From: Petaurus breviceps papuanus
Lineage: Eukaryota; Chordata; Mammalia; Diprotodontia; Petauridae
Direction: 5' to 3'
Assembly: GCA_028583685.1 (NCBI GenBank)
Contig: JAMXIF010000222.1
Span: 868,701 to 932,700, forward strand
Length of the DNA: 64,000 nucleotides
A model generated the notes under the pieces. The model was not told the DNA's origin. It saw only the letters and a program-made list of their open reading frames with translations, and ran no database searches. Below are positions 43,393 to 54,839 of this stretch, one piece after another. Each line of letters starts with the position of its first letter. The first letter of the stretch is position 1. The translations under genes and the position numbers were made by a program.

Positions 43393-44018
43393 TTGTTCTA
43401 GAGGGGAGGTTCATTTAAGATGACCACCGAGAATTCTGGGCAGAGTTCCAGACTGGGGTACAGCAGGCGTAATGAATGGTGATCAGGTGAGTGTCTCCAG
43501 GTCCAGGTCTCATCAGAACCAACATGAAGGGCACTAGCCTTATTTCTAATTTAAGGTTGCTGCTCACAAGTTCAATTTCTCAAGGTTAAAAAGGATATTG
43601 ATGAGGGAGGAGAAAAGACCCCAAGAGCAGCCCGAATGGCAAGGGGATTAGTGAGAAGACTAAAGAGAAGAGATAAAGGGAATTCAATCCCCTATACACA
43701 GTTTTGTGAAGGGGGTCAAAGGGATAATGAGTGCTGATGAATTCCTTAGTCATGAAAGGGGGATTCGGAAACTAGATTCTGGGAATGGTCAAAGTTGATC
43801 TCATTGGGTGCAAGAGTTTTTAGGGAGAGTGTGAAGAAGGATGAGTTGGAAGACATACAACTACGAATGCTTGAACTGCCAGGGTTTGAAGGGAGCTTAG
43901 GAGACAGAACTCATGTGGTGAGGGTGCGCTGGGGAAGAGCATTAGAGGATAGAATAGGGAACATGGGCTATCAGATTTTACAGGGAGATTAGAACAGAAA
44001 CAATAAGACGTCAACTGG
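43393..44018. other. unique sequence, nothing recognised
   Basis: About 0.6 kb between the L3 end and a minisatellite; no signal. Confidence 0.35.
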
Positions 44019-44019
44019 A

Positions 44020-44620
44020 AGAAACTTAGAATATGGAATGTTGGAGCTGGGAGGAACACAGCACACAATATCAGAGCTGGGAGAGACCTTGTAATATGGA
44101 ACATCTGAGCTGTAAGGCAGCATACAGTGTTGCCATAGAATGTAGAATACCAGGGCCAGAAGGATCTCATAACATATAAAATAAAATGTCAAAACTAGGG
44201 GACTCTGTAGGATGTAGAATAGAACATTTCAGATCTAGAGGGATCTTAAACTGTGCATCTCAACCCAAGGTATGCAAGATGGGAGGGGCCCAAAACACCA
44301 AAAATCAAATACCAGAACTGGAAGAAATCTTAGAAAATAGGATGTTGAAAAATCAGAGCTGGAAGGTGCTTTAGATCATAGAATGTTAGATATAACAGAG
44401 ATATTGGAATAAATAACATAAAATGTCAGAAGTTGGGGAGCTTTAGAACATGAAACATCCAATGTCAGAGTTTAGAAGGACCTTAAAACAGAATGTTAGA
44501 TCTGCAAACACCTTAGAATATAGAATATGAAAATTTTAGAGTTGGAAGGAACTTTAGAACACGGTACAGGCAAGATCAGAGCTGGGAGAGACCTTCTAGT
44601 TCACCTGGAATAATTCCCAT
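44020..44620 (-). repeat. degenerate about 33-bp minisatellite, array 4 (antisense)
   Basis: About 15 imperfect units with TTAGAATATGGAATGTTGGA, CAGAGCTGGGAGAGACCTTG, CAGAGCTGGAAGGTGCTTTA and TAGAATATAGAATATG. With about 600 bp it is one of the two largest arrays. Confidence 0.8.
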
Positions 44621-44847
44621 AGTTTTCATAGGATCCCATGGCAATTTACCAGCAATAAAATGAATTACCAGGTCTTGAGAGAGAATAGTGGGGGAAACCA
44701 TTCAAGGGAGAATGGTCAAGGTCCCCTCAAAGTCTGTCTTTGGTCACTTTAATGATTTGGACATTACCAATGTTTTGACTGACAGCCTGAGCACACCCTC
44801 AAAATGCCCACTGCAGTTCTCCTTTAAAAGTGATCATACCCTGTAGG

Positions 44848-45082
44848 TGGAGCAGCTAGGTGTTTCAGTGGGTAGTGCACCAGGCCGGGAGCCATGGAGA
44901 CTTGAGTTCAGATTTGACCTCAGTCATTTACTGGCTATATGACATTGGCCAAGTTACCTAACCTCTGTTTGCCTTAATCCACTGGAGCAGAAATGGCAAA
45001 CCATTCTAATATTTTTGCCAAGAAAACCCCAGGGACAGGACGGTCCACAGGGTCATGAAGAGCTGGATGTGAGTGAACAACA
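44848..45082 (+). mobile_element. RTE-tailed SINE
   Basis: GTGGAGCAGCTAGGTGTTTC, GACTTGAGTTCAGATTTGAC, GCAGAAATGGCAAACCATTC and a GAGTGAACAACAA end. Confidence 0.9.
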
Positions 45083-45450
45083 ACCCACCCACTGCCATCT
45101 TTGCTGCAGTGGAAGCACTGGCTCTGCTGTTCATCACACACTGGATTGAGTGGGCTCAGACTGAAGGGATTGCCAGGTGCTGAACACCATATGTCTGGAC
45201 CTCTGCTCATTGCAGCCCCAGATCTTCCTTTGGCAGTTAAATGACACAAAACAGACTTAATAGGATAATGTCTTTCAACAGCATGAAGCAATGCCCTAAC
45301 ATTGGGACTTCAAGCTTTGCTGTCTTTCAATAACAAATAATTCATTCTCCTATGTACTTGATAAACATTCCAATCTAGTTTGAAATTCCTCCACATGATG
45401 AGAAAGGCAGCATGGGGCATTGCATAGAAAGCCAGCCTCAGAAGCAGGAA
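45083..45450. other. unique sequence, nothing recognised
   Basis: No signal. Confidence 0.35.
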
Positions 45451-45454
45451 TAAT

Positions 45455-45692
45455 GATGCAAATAGTGATGATAAGAATGACAACTAGCTTTTATCTAACA
45501 TTTTCAGGTTTTTGAAGCACTTTACGTATGTTATCTCCATTGACATTCATGACAACTCTGTGAGATAGGTGGTAGAATAATTTCTATTTTACAGGTGAAG
45601 AAACTGAGCCTGAAATGTTATATCCAGTGTCCTATGTGTAGGAAGTGTCTGAGGCAGGATTTGAATTTAGTTTTCTACAGAGCCGCTTCAAA
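45455..45692 (-). repeat. MIR SINE, antisense
   Basis: CACTTTACGTATGTTATCTC, CATGACAACTCTGTGAGATA, GAAGAAACTGAGCCTGAAAT and GAAGTGTCTGAGGCAGGATT. Confidence 0.8.
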
Positions 45693-46015
45693 AGCCTTCA
45701 AGTACTGCATAGGACACATCTTGTCTGGGTCCCTCCGGGCAAGACACTGAACCTCTTGGTGTCCTATGCTCTTCTATAAGACTACAAGTCGGCAAGCTGG
45801 TGCAAGTTCCCTGCAACAGCTCAGCTTTGGATCACTCTGACCATCCACTGCCTTTGTTCTTATATATGTGCTATTGAATGAAAGTGGGGAAAATCAGACA
45901 AATATTCTGAATGACTCTGCTATAAATCTATCTTACGTAACCTCAACTGGGACCTTGTTGCTGCAAGGCAAACTTTTTGCGCCCCCTTAACTAACTCACC
46001 AAACCTCTCATGACT
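45693..46015. other. unique sequence, nothing recognised
   Basis: No signal. Confidence 0.35.
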
Positions 46016-46019
46016 GGCT

Positions 46020-47835
46020 CTTGTGAAGCTTTTTATCTCTCTTCGGACCTCACACGGCTCTCCTCCCAATCTACTTGATAGGAAGCCTGCCTCATATTTC
46101 ACTGAAAAAGTGGCATCATCTTCCAAGAGCTCCCTTTCCTCCCTTGTTTACTTCATAGTATTTTTTTACCAAGAAGGTAAAGGTAGAAAATACCTTGCCA
46201 TTTTCTTCTCCTTCATGCCATCTCTCACAATGAGGTGGCTCTTCTGGTCAAAGCCAAGTCCTCCACCTGCACAGGGAATCTCTTTCCCTTCCATTCACTC
46301 CAGCACGTTTCCCATCTCTATCACTCTTTGATTTTCTTCCTCTCTACTGGCTGTTTGTCCCCTGCCTACAAACATGCCCATAAAACCAAACAAACCAAAG
46401 CGACTCAATTGATCAATCCAGTCCTGCTAGGTATCCGTATTTTTCCTCCCCTTTGTGGCTAAACATCCCTAGAAGGCCTTCTACAACAGGTGCTTGGACT
46501 TCCGTCCTTCTTTACTATTGACAGTCTGGTCTCCATCATTCAGCTGAAATGTTGTCTCCAAGGCTACCGCTGCTCGCCTCATTGCCAAATCCAATGTCAT
46601 TTTCTGATGCTCGTTCTTCTTGTCCTCCCTGTAGCCTTGGGTCATGCCCTTCCACATCTGCTTCTCTCCAAGTTTTTGGGATACCACTTTCTCCAGGTTC
46701 CCTTGCTGCCCATCTCACAGGTCCTTCTCCTTCTCCTTTCTTGGATCTTCCTTTAGGTCATGCCTGCTAACTCACGAGGCTTTGTCTTGGTCTTTCCTTC
46801 TCCCTCTGTAGTATTTCACTTAAGGATCTCATCAGCTCCCAGGGATTTAATGACTCTCAGATACAGGGATCCAACCCTAACCTTAAGTATGCTGACCTTA
46901 AGTATCAAACCGACACCTATGTATTGGACTTCTCAAATGAGATGTCCTCTTGGGATCTTAAATTCAGTATGTTCAAAGCTGAACTTACTGTCTCTCCCCC
47001 AAACCCCTCCTTTCTTCCTAAATTTCTTATTACTATTGAGGACACCAACCATCTTCCCAGATTTATGGGCTCACAACCCAGGTGTCATCCTGGACTTTTC
47101 ATGCTCTCTCTGACTCTGTCCTGATGTCCAAACTATTGCCAAGACCTTTCAATGTTACCTTTCTAACATCTCTTGAATATGCCTCCTTTTCTCCTCTGAT
47201 ACTGCCCCAATCCTGGTTCAGGGACTCATCATCTTACGTCTGGACTATTGTAACAGCCTGCTCTTTGGTCTGCCTGCATCAAGTCTTTCCCTATTCTACT
47301 TGATATTCAGCTGTCCAATTGATCTTCCTAAGGCACGGTTCTGACCACGCCAACCCCTACTCAGTATCATTTCCAGGATCAAATGTAAAGGTTTCTGTTT
47401 GACGTTCAGAGCCTTTTATTACCTAGTGACTCCTTGGCTTTCTAAGTCTTCTTACGTCTTACATGCCTCACATACTCTTCAGTCCAATGACAATCCAATT
47501 GGTCTCCTTCCTATTCCTCACATGAGCCACTCCATCTCCCACCTTGCACATCTTTTACTGGCACCCACCATGCCTGGGATGCTGTTCCTCCTTATCTCTG
47601 CCTCCTGGTTTCCTTCAAGTTCAATTCCCCCTTCTACAAGAAGCTTGTCTTGATCGCCTTTATGCCTTGGTCCTGCTGGGGATCTCTGGTTCATCTTTGA
47701 TGCAGCTTGTCCACATACAGTTGTTTGCTGGCTGTTTGCCCATTTAATTCCTGGAGATCAGGTATTAGCTATTGTTTATCCCAGCACTGAGAATGATACC
47801 CAGTACCAGCTTAATCAATGCTTGTTTACTAACAA
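46020..47835 (+). mobile_element. L2 LINE, reverse transcriptase C-terminal part to 3' end
   Basis: The longest L2 copy in the window, about 1.8 kb. The right half follows L2 coding sequence in order: GGTGTCATCCTGGACTTTTC (about 47081), TCTGGACTATTGTAACAGCC (about 47239, read as LDYCNSLLFGLPASSLS), and GATCTTCCTAAGGCACGGTT (about 47321). The 3' end follows with ACAGTTGTTTGCTGGCTG (about 47716). Many stops and shifts break it. The left part (46020-46750) is assigned by continuity. Confidence 0.75.
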
Positions 47836-47934
47836 CTATATTCTTTTTCTTCAGGCCACTCCCACATCTGCCTGCCTGAGTTCCATGTTCCCATTGCAAT
47901 CCTGTTGATCTTTGTTCTACTGGTCAAATAAGAA

Positions 47935-48062
47935 AAGCAAACAAACAATTATTTAAATGTGTATTGTGTCCAACACTGTACTAGGCACTAGGATTCAAAG
48001 ACAAAAGTGAAATCATCTTTGTGCTTAAGTAGTTTACATTTTATTGAGGGGACATGCTTACC
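47935..48062 (-). repeat. L2 LINE 3' end, antisense
   Basis: CAACACTGTACTAGGCACTA, GATTCAAAGACAAAAGTG and AGTTTACATTTTATTGAGGG are reverse-complement L2. Confidence 0.75.
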
Positions 48063-48312
48063 TGCATAGATTATAGTTTGGAGTTCTGATAGTCTATTTG
48101 TTCAGGTTTCTGATAGCTTTTGCATTATCTTTTCCATATTCTAAAGTCCCTCATAGGTCAAACATTCTATATTCTAGGTTGCATTCAAGTTCTGATATTT
48201 TGTGTTCTCAGGTTCCTCTTATCTCTGTCATCCTGAGTTTTGCCTGTGATTCTCCAGTCTGACATTATTAAGACCATTTCCAACATTGACATTCTGTGTT
48301 CTAAGTTGGGGA
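48063..48312 (+). repeat. degenerate about 33-bp minisatellite, array 5
   Basis: Units with CAAACATTCTATATTCTAGG, GTTCTGATATTTTGTGTTCT and ATTGACATTCTGTGTTCTAA; about seven imperfect copies. Confidence 0.7.
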
Positions 48313-48985
48313 CCACGTTCCTGGAAATTTTTATATACCTTTTAAAAACTGTCCATGGAAGAAGTCCAAGTTGGTCTCCAAGTTATTTTTCACTGTGGAA
48401 CTTTCAGAGTAAATTGGTTCCTTAACATTAGATTATTCTCCACAACCAAACTCACTTCCTCAAGGAGAAATCAAAATCAGAAAAGGCCTGAAATTTATTA
48501 ATTTCATTAGAGGAGTCGGGGACCAGAAATGCCACACGGTTATTTTAGTTAAACTCTCCAGTCTGAGTAATTTGGGGTAAAACATTGTGCTTTTCAGATT
48601 TGCTGAAGCTTCCTGAACATTGTAATCCGTGGTTTTGAAATCGAATGGGTCCAATTATGTCCCTGGGGCAGCAGATGTAATTGTGTCTGGGTGCAGTTAC
48701 AGAAGGATTATGGGACTGTGCTTAAGAATCACAGAGTGAAAAGACAGTGTGTTCTTTGAAGGATTGGCAATTTGAGGGTGAAGAGAGAGTTCCCACTTCT
48801 TGAATGTTTCAAGGTTTCCAAAGCACTTTCACTCCCAGCATCTCTGTCAGCTGGTACAGAGTCTGAAGGATCTTTGCTTTGTTAATGAAGGTGGAATCTC
48901 CTTCCACTCACATAGATCACAACTTGATTGTGGCTTAATAGGATTTCAGACTTTAGACTGAAGGGCTAGTATTTCAGCCCCACAG
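48313..48985. other. unique sequence, nothing clear
   Basis: A weak antisense MIR piece may lie at 48800-48900. No other signal. Confidence 0.35.
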
Positions 48986-48989
48986 GATT

Positions 48990-49140
48990 GATGTTAGCAA
49001 AGAAGGGGTTAAGTGACTTGTCTTACATCAGGACCTTGTCAGTAAATATCAGAAACAAAATTCAAACTCAGGTTTTTCTGATTCCAAAACCCAGACTCAT
49101 CCGTTACACCAAGCTGCCATTTTCAAGATGAGGAAACTGA
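48990..49140 (-). repeat. MIR SINE, antisense
   Basis: GGGTTAAGTGACTTGTCTTA, AAATTCAAACTCAGGTTTTT and ATGAGGAAACTGAGTCC. Confidence 0.65.
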
Positions 49141-49387
49141 GTCCCCTTCCAGCTCTATACATCGATTAGATATGAATTGGTTAGAGAACAAGGAATCTTT
49201 TGATTTGGAAAAAATGTATGATAAGAATATACAAAGTAAGGAAAGTATTATGGCATATAAAATATTTAGTTATGCATTTATCAATGTATGTATGTTACGT
49301 CTACACACATACATATATATATTTATCTATAGGCACATAGAATTTTCAAAACAATGTAATTAATTTAAAACTAGTTCAATGTCTCCG
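49141..49387. other. AT-rich unique sequence
   Basis: A short TATA/CATA tract lies near 49300-49325. Nothing else. Confidence 0.35.
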
Positions 49388-49560
49388 TTTATGGTACAGA
49401 GGACAGAATCTTATGCTTGAAAGTAGAAGATCTATATTACAATTCTGCCTCTAACCCATCGATCGTGTAATGGACAAGTCAATGTTTCATTTGCCTTTAT
49501 CTCCATGTACTCATCTACAAACAGTAAGCCCTGGACTAGGTGACTGTGGAGGACCCTCTT
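49388..49560 (+). repeat. MIR3-type SINE directly leading into array 6
   Basis: GGTACAGAGGACAGAATCTT and AAGCCCTGGACTAGGTGACT, then GGAGGACCCTCTTGGATCTG. Its 3' end merges without a break into the tandem array. Confidence 0.6.
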
Positions 49561-50184
49561 GGATCTGATGCTATTTTGCCCTATGTTAAGGTTCATTTAC
49601 CTTTGCCAGTCTGTGTTCTGTGGCCTCAGGTCTCCTCCCTTGCTACTTTTCTCTATTTTATTCCCAACTTCCTTCTGTCTTTCACATTATCTATTTTGTG
49701 TTCTAAGGCCCCTCCCAGCCCTCCTGTGCACTGTGGTCCAGGACTCCTTGGATCTTTGATGCTTTGTTTCCTCTCCTCTAAAGCAGTGGTTTTTAAGCAA
49801 AGGTCCACAGAGGCCAAAGAAGTCAATGGATAGATTTGAGGTGGTCTGTGAACTTGAAAGGAGAAAAAGCCATATTTTAATATAGTTGGTTTCCTTTATA
49901 ATCCTATGTTTTATATTTTTTTCTGTCTAAAAACATTGTTCTGCTAAAGGGTCCATAGGCTTCACCAGAGACTGCCAAAGGGGTCCAGGGAACCCCAAAA
50001 GGTTAGAAAATCCCATGTTAATGTATCTCCCAGCCTTGACATTTTCATTCTATGTCCTAAGACCCCTCCAAGTCCCCAAATATTCTGTTTTTAAATTCTT
50101 TTCATTTCCCATATTCTATGTACTAATGTCCTTCAAAGTTCAGAGATTCAACATCCTAAGGTTGCTCCAAATCCTGCCATTCTG
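49561..50184 (+). repeat. degenerate about 33-bp minisatellite, array 6
   Basis: Clear units at the right: CTATGTCCTAAGACCCCTCC (35 bp), CTGTTTTTAAATTC (31 bp), CTATGTACTAATGTCC (33 bp) and CAACATCCTAAGGTTGCTCC (33 bp), each ending ATT. It is interrupted by the hAT-like element at 49794-50014. Confidence 0.8.
49794..50014 (+). mobile_element. hAT-like non-autonomous DNA transposon inside array 6
   Basis: Ends CAGTGGTTTTTAAGC and GGTTAGAAAATCCC form an imperfect inverted pair. The interior GGTCCATAGGCTTCACCAGA matches the same family as the copies at 10120 and 31292. Confidence 0.65.
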
Positions 50185-50600
50185 TGAGTCCTTCAGTCAA
50201 CCTGCATTTGTTAGGCCCCTTCCATGTGGCAGATCACAGCTTTATTGCCAGGGTTACAAAGAAATGTGGAAGACTTCAAGTTGCTCACAATGGGGGAGAT
50301 AAGCTGTGTACAGGATAAATTGGAGGGAGCTGCAGAGAGAAGGCACTAAAATTATGTAGGAAGGTCTTCATTCAGAAGGTGGGACTTTAACTGAAATTTG
50401 AAGGAATCCAGAGAAGCTGGAGGTGGGATGAGCAGGAAGAGAAATCCAGTCATGGTGGACAGCTGGTGAAAGTCTCCACAACTGGGAGATGGAGTGTTGC
50501 ACTAACCAGCAAGCTTTCGCAATCGTGTGGGCAAGAGGTGATGAGGACCTACCCCAGAGGACTGTCAATGGCAGGGAGAGAAGGGAGGGCATATAGAACA
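50185..50600 (-). repeat. L2 LINE 3' part, antisense
   Basis: AACCTGCATTTGTTAGGCCC, AGTTGCTCACAATGGGGGAG, ACAGGATAAATTGGAGGGAG and GGGACTTTAACTGAAATTTG are the reverse complement of the L2 3' region. Confidence 0.8.
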
Positions 50601-52030
50601 GACAGCAGTGACACAGAAATGGTGGTATTTGACAAGGAATGGGTCATGGGGGATGAGAGAGTGAGGAGTCAGAGATGGCACACTCTATGATACTATAATT
50701 TCCAAGAAGCCATTTTTTAATTTTCTGAGTCAGTTTTCTATTCATGTTCCCCCCTCCCCTTGGGTGGATTTTACAAGAGGTAGTCATTTCTGAGGGCTAT
50801 AAAAAGCTGTTTCCCATTAGCCTATCAATTATTGGAATTGATTAGCATATATGTTTTCTTCATTCCCCAGGGAAGGAAATGAGATGCTATAGCTTTCCAT
50901 CACTGTTAATTATGCTTGGAAAGATCTTTGGGTTTAGCTGCTGCTGGAGGTAGGAGTGTGGGGGTGGAAAGGGGGAAGCTTTAATACATCTATGCTTTTC
51001 TCCCTTAGTTCCTTTGCCAAGACCGAAATCAAACTGGCAGCTCCCTTGACTTGATGGCAGAGTCGGGCACTGAGATCTGAGCTCGGATCCTTGTCGCCCT
51101 TGCTCTGATAACAACCCCCAATGTGCTTCACCCTCTCCTCTGTGCCTGGCTCAGCCTGGACCAGGCTCTGCCCAGATTTATCATAGGATTGTCAGCACAG
51201 AGGGGAGAAACAAACAGCTGCTCAGAAACTTTCCACTGAAATGTGTCCACACCAGCTTTGGGGATCTGATAAGAGGCATATCTTAGAAACACAGGCATAG
51301 AGTGGAGGAAGCCATAAAATGACTGTGAGAATAAATAAATCGGGTGACTCTGGGGCTGGCATTGAGGGAAGTTTGCTCAGAACTTTGTGCAAACTTCTGT
51401 TGGAGAACCCTCCCATTGCAACCCAAGGGGATCTATCTGAAATGACAAGCTGCTTCAATTTCTACCACATCTTATCAGATACCCCTCCCAACAACAGCAA
51501 ATTATTTAGGACCTAAATCACCATGAGTGACTTAAAAGGAAGACACATATGTGTTTATTTACTCATTGATTTAATCCACAAATGATTCTTAAGTAATTTC
51601 TGATTAAGATAGGTTTGGTTTTAAAATATCTCAGAATCTCATTCCTGGAAGGAACCATAGAGGTCACCTTAGAAATTAAAATCTTTCTTCCTCCTTCCCC
51701 ACACTTTTCCACCAGGTAAGTGGCTTTTCAGAAACTTTTTTTTAAAAGACTTCCATTTAGCAGAAACCCTGTGCCTCCCAGCATAGCCCATTTCACTTTG
51801 TAGAGCTTTGTTACAGGGTTCTTTAAAAAAAAAACTCTCAAATCTCAATTTGCCTCCTATGACTCCCCTCGAGGCTCCTGATTCTATCTTGGGAAGCCAA
51901 GTTTAATCAATCCCTCTTCCAGGCCAATCAAATACAGAAGATCTAAACATCTTTTTTTTTTTTCAGGGTATACATATATAGCAGCTTTGAGCAATTTCAC
52001 AGGTGATAAGCTCATCCTGTTTCTAAGGAT
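50601..52030. other. long unique stretch with a possible conserved block
   Basis: No repeat dominates this 1.4 kb. 50780-50935 is AT-rich and contains an inverted pair ATCAATT (50824-50830) and AATTGAT (50836-50842), followed by a TAGCATAT. No exon was recognised. Confidence 0.4.
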
Positions 52031-52034
52031 CTTT

Positions 52035-52182
52035 TTTCTTGTGGTCTCCCTCATCGGACTGGGAGCCCCTTGAGAGCACCGATTGGCCTTTACCTTTTTA
52101 GTATCCCCCGTGTTTAGCACAGGGCCTGGCACATAGTAGGCATTTATTGCATGCTTTTTGATAGAATGCTTGACTGATTTAA
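52035..52182 (+). repeat. L2 LINE 3' end
   Basis: GGACTGGGAGCCCCTTGAGA, CACAGGGCCTGGCACATAGT and GGCATTTATTGCATGC follow L2. Confidence 0.85.
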
Positions 52183-52294
52183 GACCCTTCCCTCCCCAGC
52201 TTCCCTCCACTAAATGTTTACCAATTGATAACTATTTTTTTCCCTAAAGTTTGAGGCTCAAAAAGGAGCCCAACACTCCAGATAAGATCTAAAC

Positions 52295-52560
52295 AAGACT
52301 GCCCAAACATTTATATAGTACTTAGTATGTTCCAGGAATTTCACTAAGCATCTTACAAATATCATATCATTTGACCTCACAATAATCTCAGGAGGCAAGT
52401 GCTATTATCACCCACATTTTATAGTTTAGGAAACTGAGACAAGGAAAAGTTAAGTGACATGCCCAAGGTCACACAACTAGTTATTTCCTGAGGTTACATT
52501 TGAACTTAGGTCGTCTTGACTGTGGACCTGGTGTTCTATTCACTATACCATCTGGCTACA
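52295..52560 (-). repeat. MIR SINE, antisense, full length
   Basis: ACATTTATATAGTACTTAGT, ACCTCACAATAATCTCAGGA, TTTAGGAAACTGAGACAAGG and GCCCAAGGTCACACAACTAG. Confidence 0.85.
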
Positions 52561-52739
52561 TTTTTCAGCTACCACATTATACTATTGACTCAAATGGAAC
52601 TGGGGGTCCACTAAATTTCCCACATCTTTTCCAGATCAACTTCTTTGTAGCTGAGACTCCATGATATTGGATTTGTGAAGTTAATTTGGTGAACTCACAT
52701 ATGTGCTCTGGGTTGGTGTGTCCAAGGTATGGTAATGGT

Positions 52740-52985
52740 GCAACTCGGGCGAGGTCCACTAACCTCTCTGAGTCCTAGGTCTTCATGTGTAAAATGTGAA
52801 TAATAATAAAAAGCCATAGATAGTAACATTCATAGAAAGTTTCAAATATTTTGGATAATTATATAATAATGCTAATAGTAGCTAACTTTAAAAATATTAT
52901 TTAATTTTATCCTTAGAATAATTCTAGGAGGTAGGGGCTATTATTTTCTCCAGTTTCAGAAGAAGCTAAAGCCTGAGGAGCCCTG
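52740..52985. repeat. two MIR fragments facing each other
   Basis: A plus-strand piece (ACTAACCTCTCTGAGTCCTA) is followed by an antisense piece (CTAATAGTAGCTAACTTTAA, TTCTAGGAGGTAGGGGC). Confidence 0.6.
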
Positions 52986-53100
52986 ACCAATGAGGGGGGC
53001 AAGTCGTCCCACCAACCACAAGGGCCATGTGCTGAGTGCAGTCTTTAGCATTGAAAGAAAGGCAACGTTGCCCTAAGATCCGGCCTTTGTCCTCAAGGTC

Positions 53101-53312
53101 CTTATAGAGCACCCAGGTTGGGCAGTTGTTAGAACACATGGATTAGAATCTGGTCTCAGACACTTACTAGCTGTGTATCCCTAGATAAGTCACTTGTCAT
53201 CTGCTTGCCTCAGTTTCCTCTTCTATAAAATGGGGATAATAATAGCACCTACCTCCCAAGGTTGTTGTTAGGATTCAAGGAAATAATAATTGCAAAGAAT
53301 TTAGCACAGTGC
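53101..53312 (+). repeat. MIR SINE
   Basis: AGACACTTACTAGCTGTGTA, TTGCCTCAGTTTCCTCTTCT, AAAATGGGGATAATAATAGC and AAGGTTGTTGTTAGGATTCA. Confidence 0.88.
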
Positions 53313-53387
53313 CCGGCATACCATATAGTGACACACACGCATAGATACTTGTACAATATATATGCATACATATGGATGTGTGTTATT

Positions 53388-53413
53388 TGTGTGTGTGTGT
53401 GTGTGTGTGTTTG
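53388..53413. repeat. GT microsatellite
   Basis: About 11 GT units, preceded by TATA/CACACA-rich sequence. Confidence 0.95.
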
Positions 53414-53744
53414 TGATGCCCACACCGAAAGGCCAAGGGCTGAATGTGAGAATGTTGGAATAATGAGACACGAACCAGGCAGGGAAGCTGTCTAGGCAGT
53501 CCGTTTGTTTATCTGAGGGGAAGGGTCTATATACTAATCTGGTATTCTACCCCCTAGTACTTTATTCCCTTATGTGCACCTGTGATCACTTCCCTGTAAT
53601 CAGGCCCTGTTCCCTTGCTAAACAAGGAAAGATGGTGAGCCAATCACTCTGAGAAACAATGAGCCCTCATGAGGAACAGGGTCTAGGGGAGTCCTGACCC
53701 AGACTCTACCAATGACTGCAATGGCTCAGTACTGGCCCTCTACA
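53414..53744 (-). mobile_element. probable solo LTR of a different family
   Basis: On the minus strand it runs from TGTAGAGGGCCAGTACTG to GTGTGGGCATCA. It holds a CCAAT-like GATTGGCTC, an AATAAA and a TATA-like AGTATATAGACCC at spacings usual for an LTR. No target duplication was found and no internal sequence is attached. It would be a fossil. Confidence 0.45.
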
Positions 53745-53908
53745 TATTCCTTATTGTTGTTGTTATAGGTAGGTCCTAGTAGGGCATATCTTAGCAGCGG
53801 GAGGGCCCTGGTAAGATTCACTGTTAGGTACATACATTAATAAAGTAGCCAGTAAAAAGGAGACAACTGCAGTGAATTTTGAAGTTGCTGGCAACAACTT
53901 TGCTGATC

Positions 53909-54035
53909 TTTTTTTTTTTTTGCTTCTTTTTGAAGGGCAATTGGGGTTAAGTGACTTGTCCAAAGTCACATGGCTAGTAGGTGGTTCAAGTGTCTGAGGC
54001 TGGATTTGAACTCAGGTCCTCTTGACTCCAGGGTG
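53909..54035 (-). mobile_element. tRNA-derived SINE, antisense
   Basis: T-rich tail, then GGGCAATTGGGGTTAAGTGA, GTGTCTGAGGCTGGATTTGA and GTCCTCTTGACTCCAGG. The expected 5' end is missing. Confidence 0.85.
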
Positions 54036-54080
54036 CTCTTTTCTTTTCTTTCCTTTTCCTTTCCTTTCCTTTCCTTTCCT
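54036..54080. repeat. TTTCC pentanucleotide repeat
   Basis: About seven TTTCC units with TTTTC variants. Confidence 0.93.
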
Positions 54081-54835
54081 CCCTGACCCTCTCAGGTTAA
54101 TTCTTTCTTGTCTGATCTCCCTGTTCCATATAGGGCTCTGACTATGGCATTTTTCATCACTTTCTGAGATGTTCAAAGAATGAGTGGAGGGTCCTCTTAT
54201 TTCCCTGGACAAGGGTTTGCAATGAACCCCCTTCCATAAAAGGGGTCCCTGATAAAGAAGTCGCCCCCAAAATTATCCTGAATCCATGATTTACTCAGAA
54301 TCTCTTCTTCTAGAAGCATGAGTACTCTGAGAAACCAGACATCCATTTCACATGCAGAGAAGTAGACTTGTTGAATTTCTATCCCCCTCTTTTTACCATT
54401 TCAGAAAAAAAAACACACCCCTGTTTTTTCAAGCACAAAAACTTGTTACTTGAGTCTTGTCTGATGTTTCAATGTGCTTTATGGAAAAGGATTTGATTAT
54501 ATATCAGAAATAATGCTGGAAAAGACTTGAGCCCAGTCACATCAGTGAGTGAGATGTTTAGGTGTTTGAGACCATTTACATGTGTTTTGTCTCATCTTGT
54601 TTCCCTCTTTCCCTTAAGGATCTCAAGAAATTAGAAAAGCTCACATTTTAGGTTCATGGGACCAATCAATCAACAAACATTTTTTTATTAAAAGATTGAT
54701 GAGATGTTTAGGAAAATTTTTAGCCTATTGAAGAAATTGCAATCTATCAGAAGCCTGTTCTGAAATCCCACGATCAAATGTTTAGTGTTCAGTGAGATCT
54801 TAGAGGTTACCTAATTTGACAGTGGAAATAATGAT
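54081..54835. other. unique sequence, nothing recognised
   Basis: A short antisense L2 tail (AATCAATCAACAAACATTTT) lies near 54664. Nothing else. Confidence 0.4.
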
Positions 54836-54839
54836 GGTC

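Noticed and set aside
44020-44620. Array 4 as a coding exon cluster
   Set aside because: The frames follow the repeat period and contain stops; the same unit occurs at six other places.
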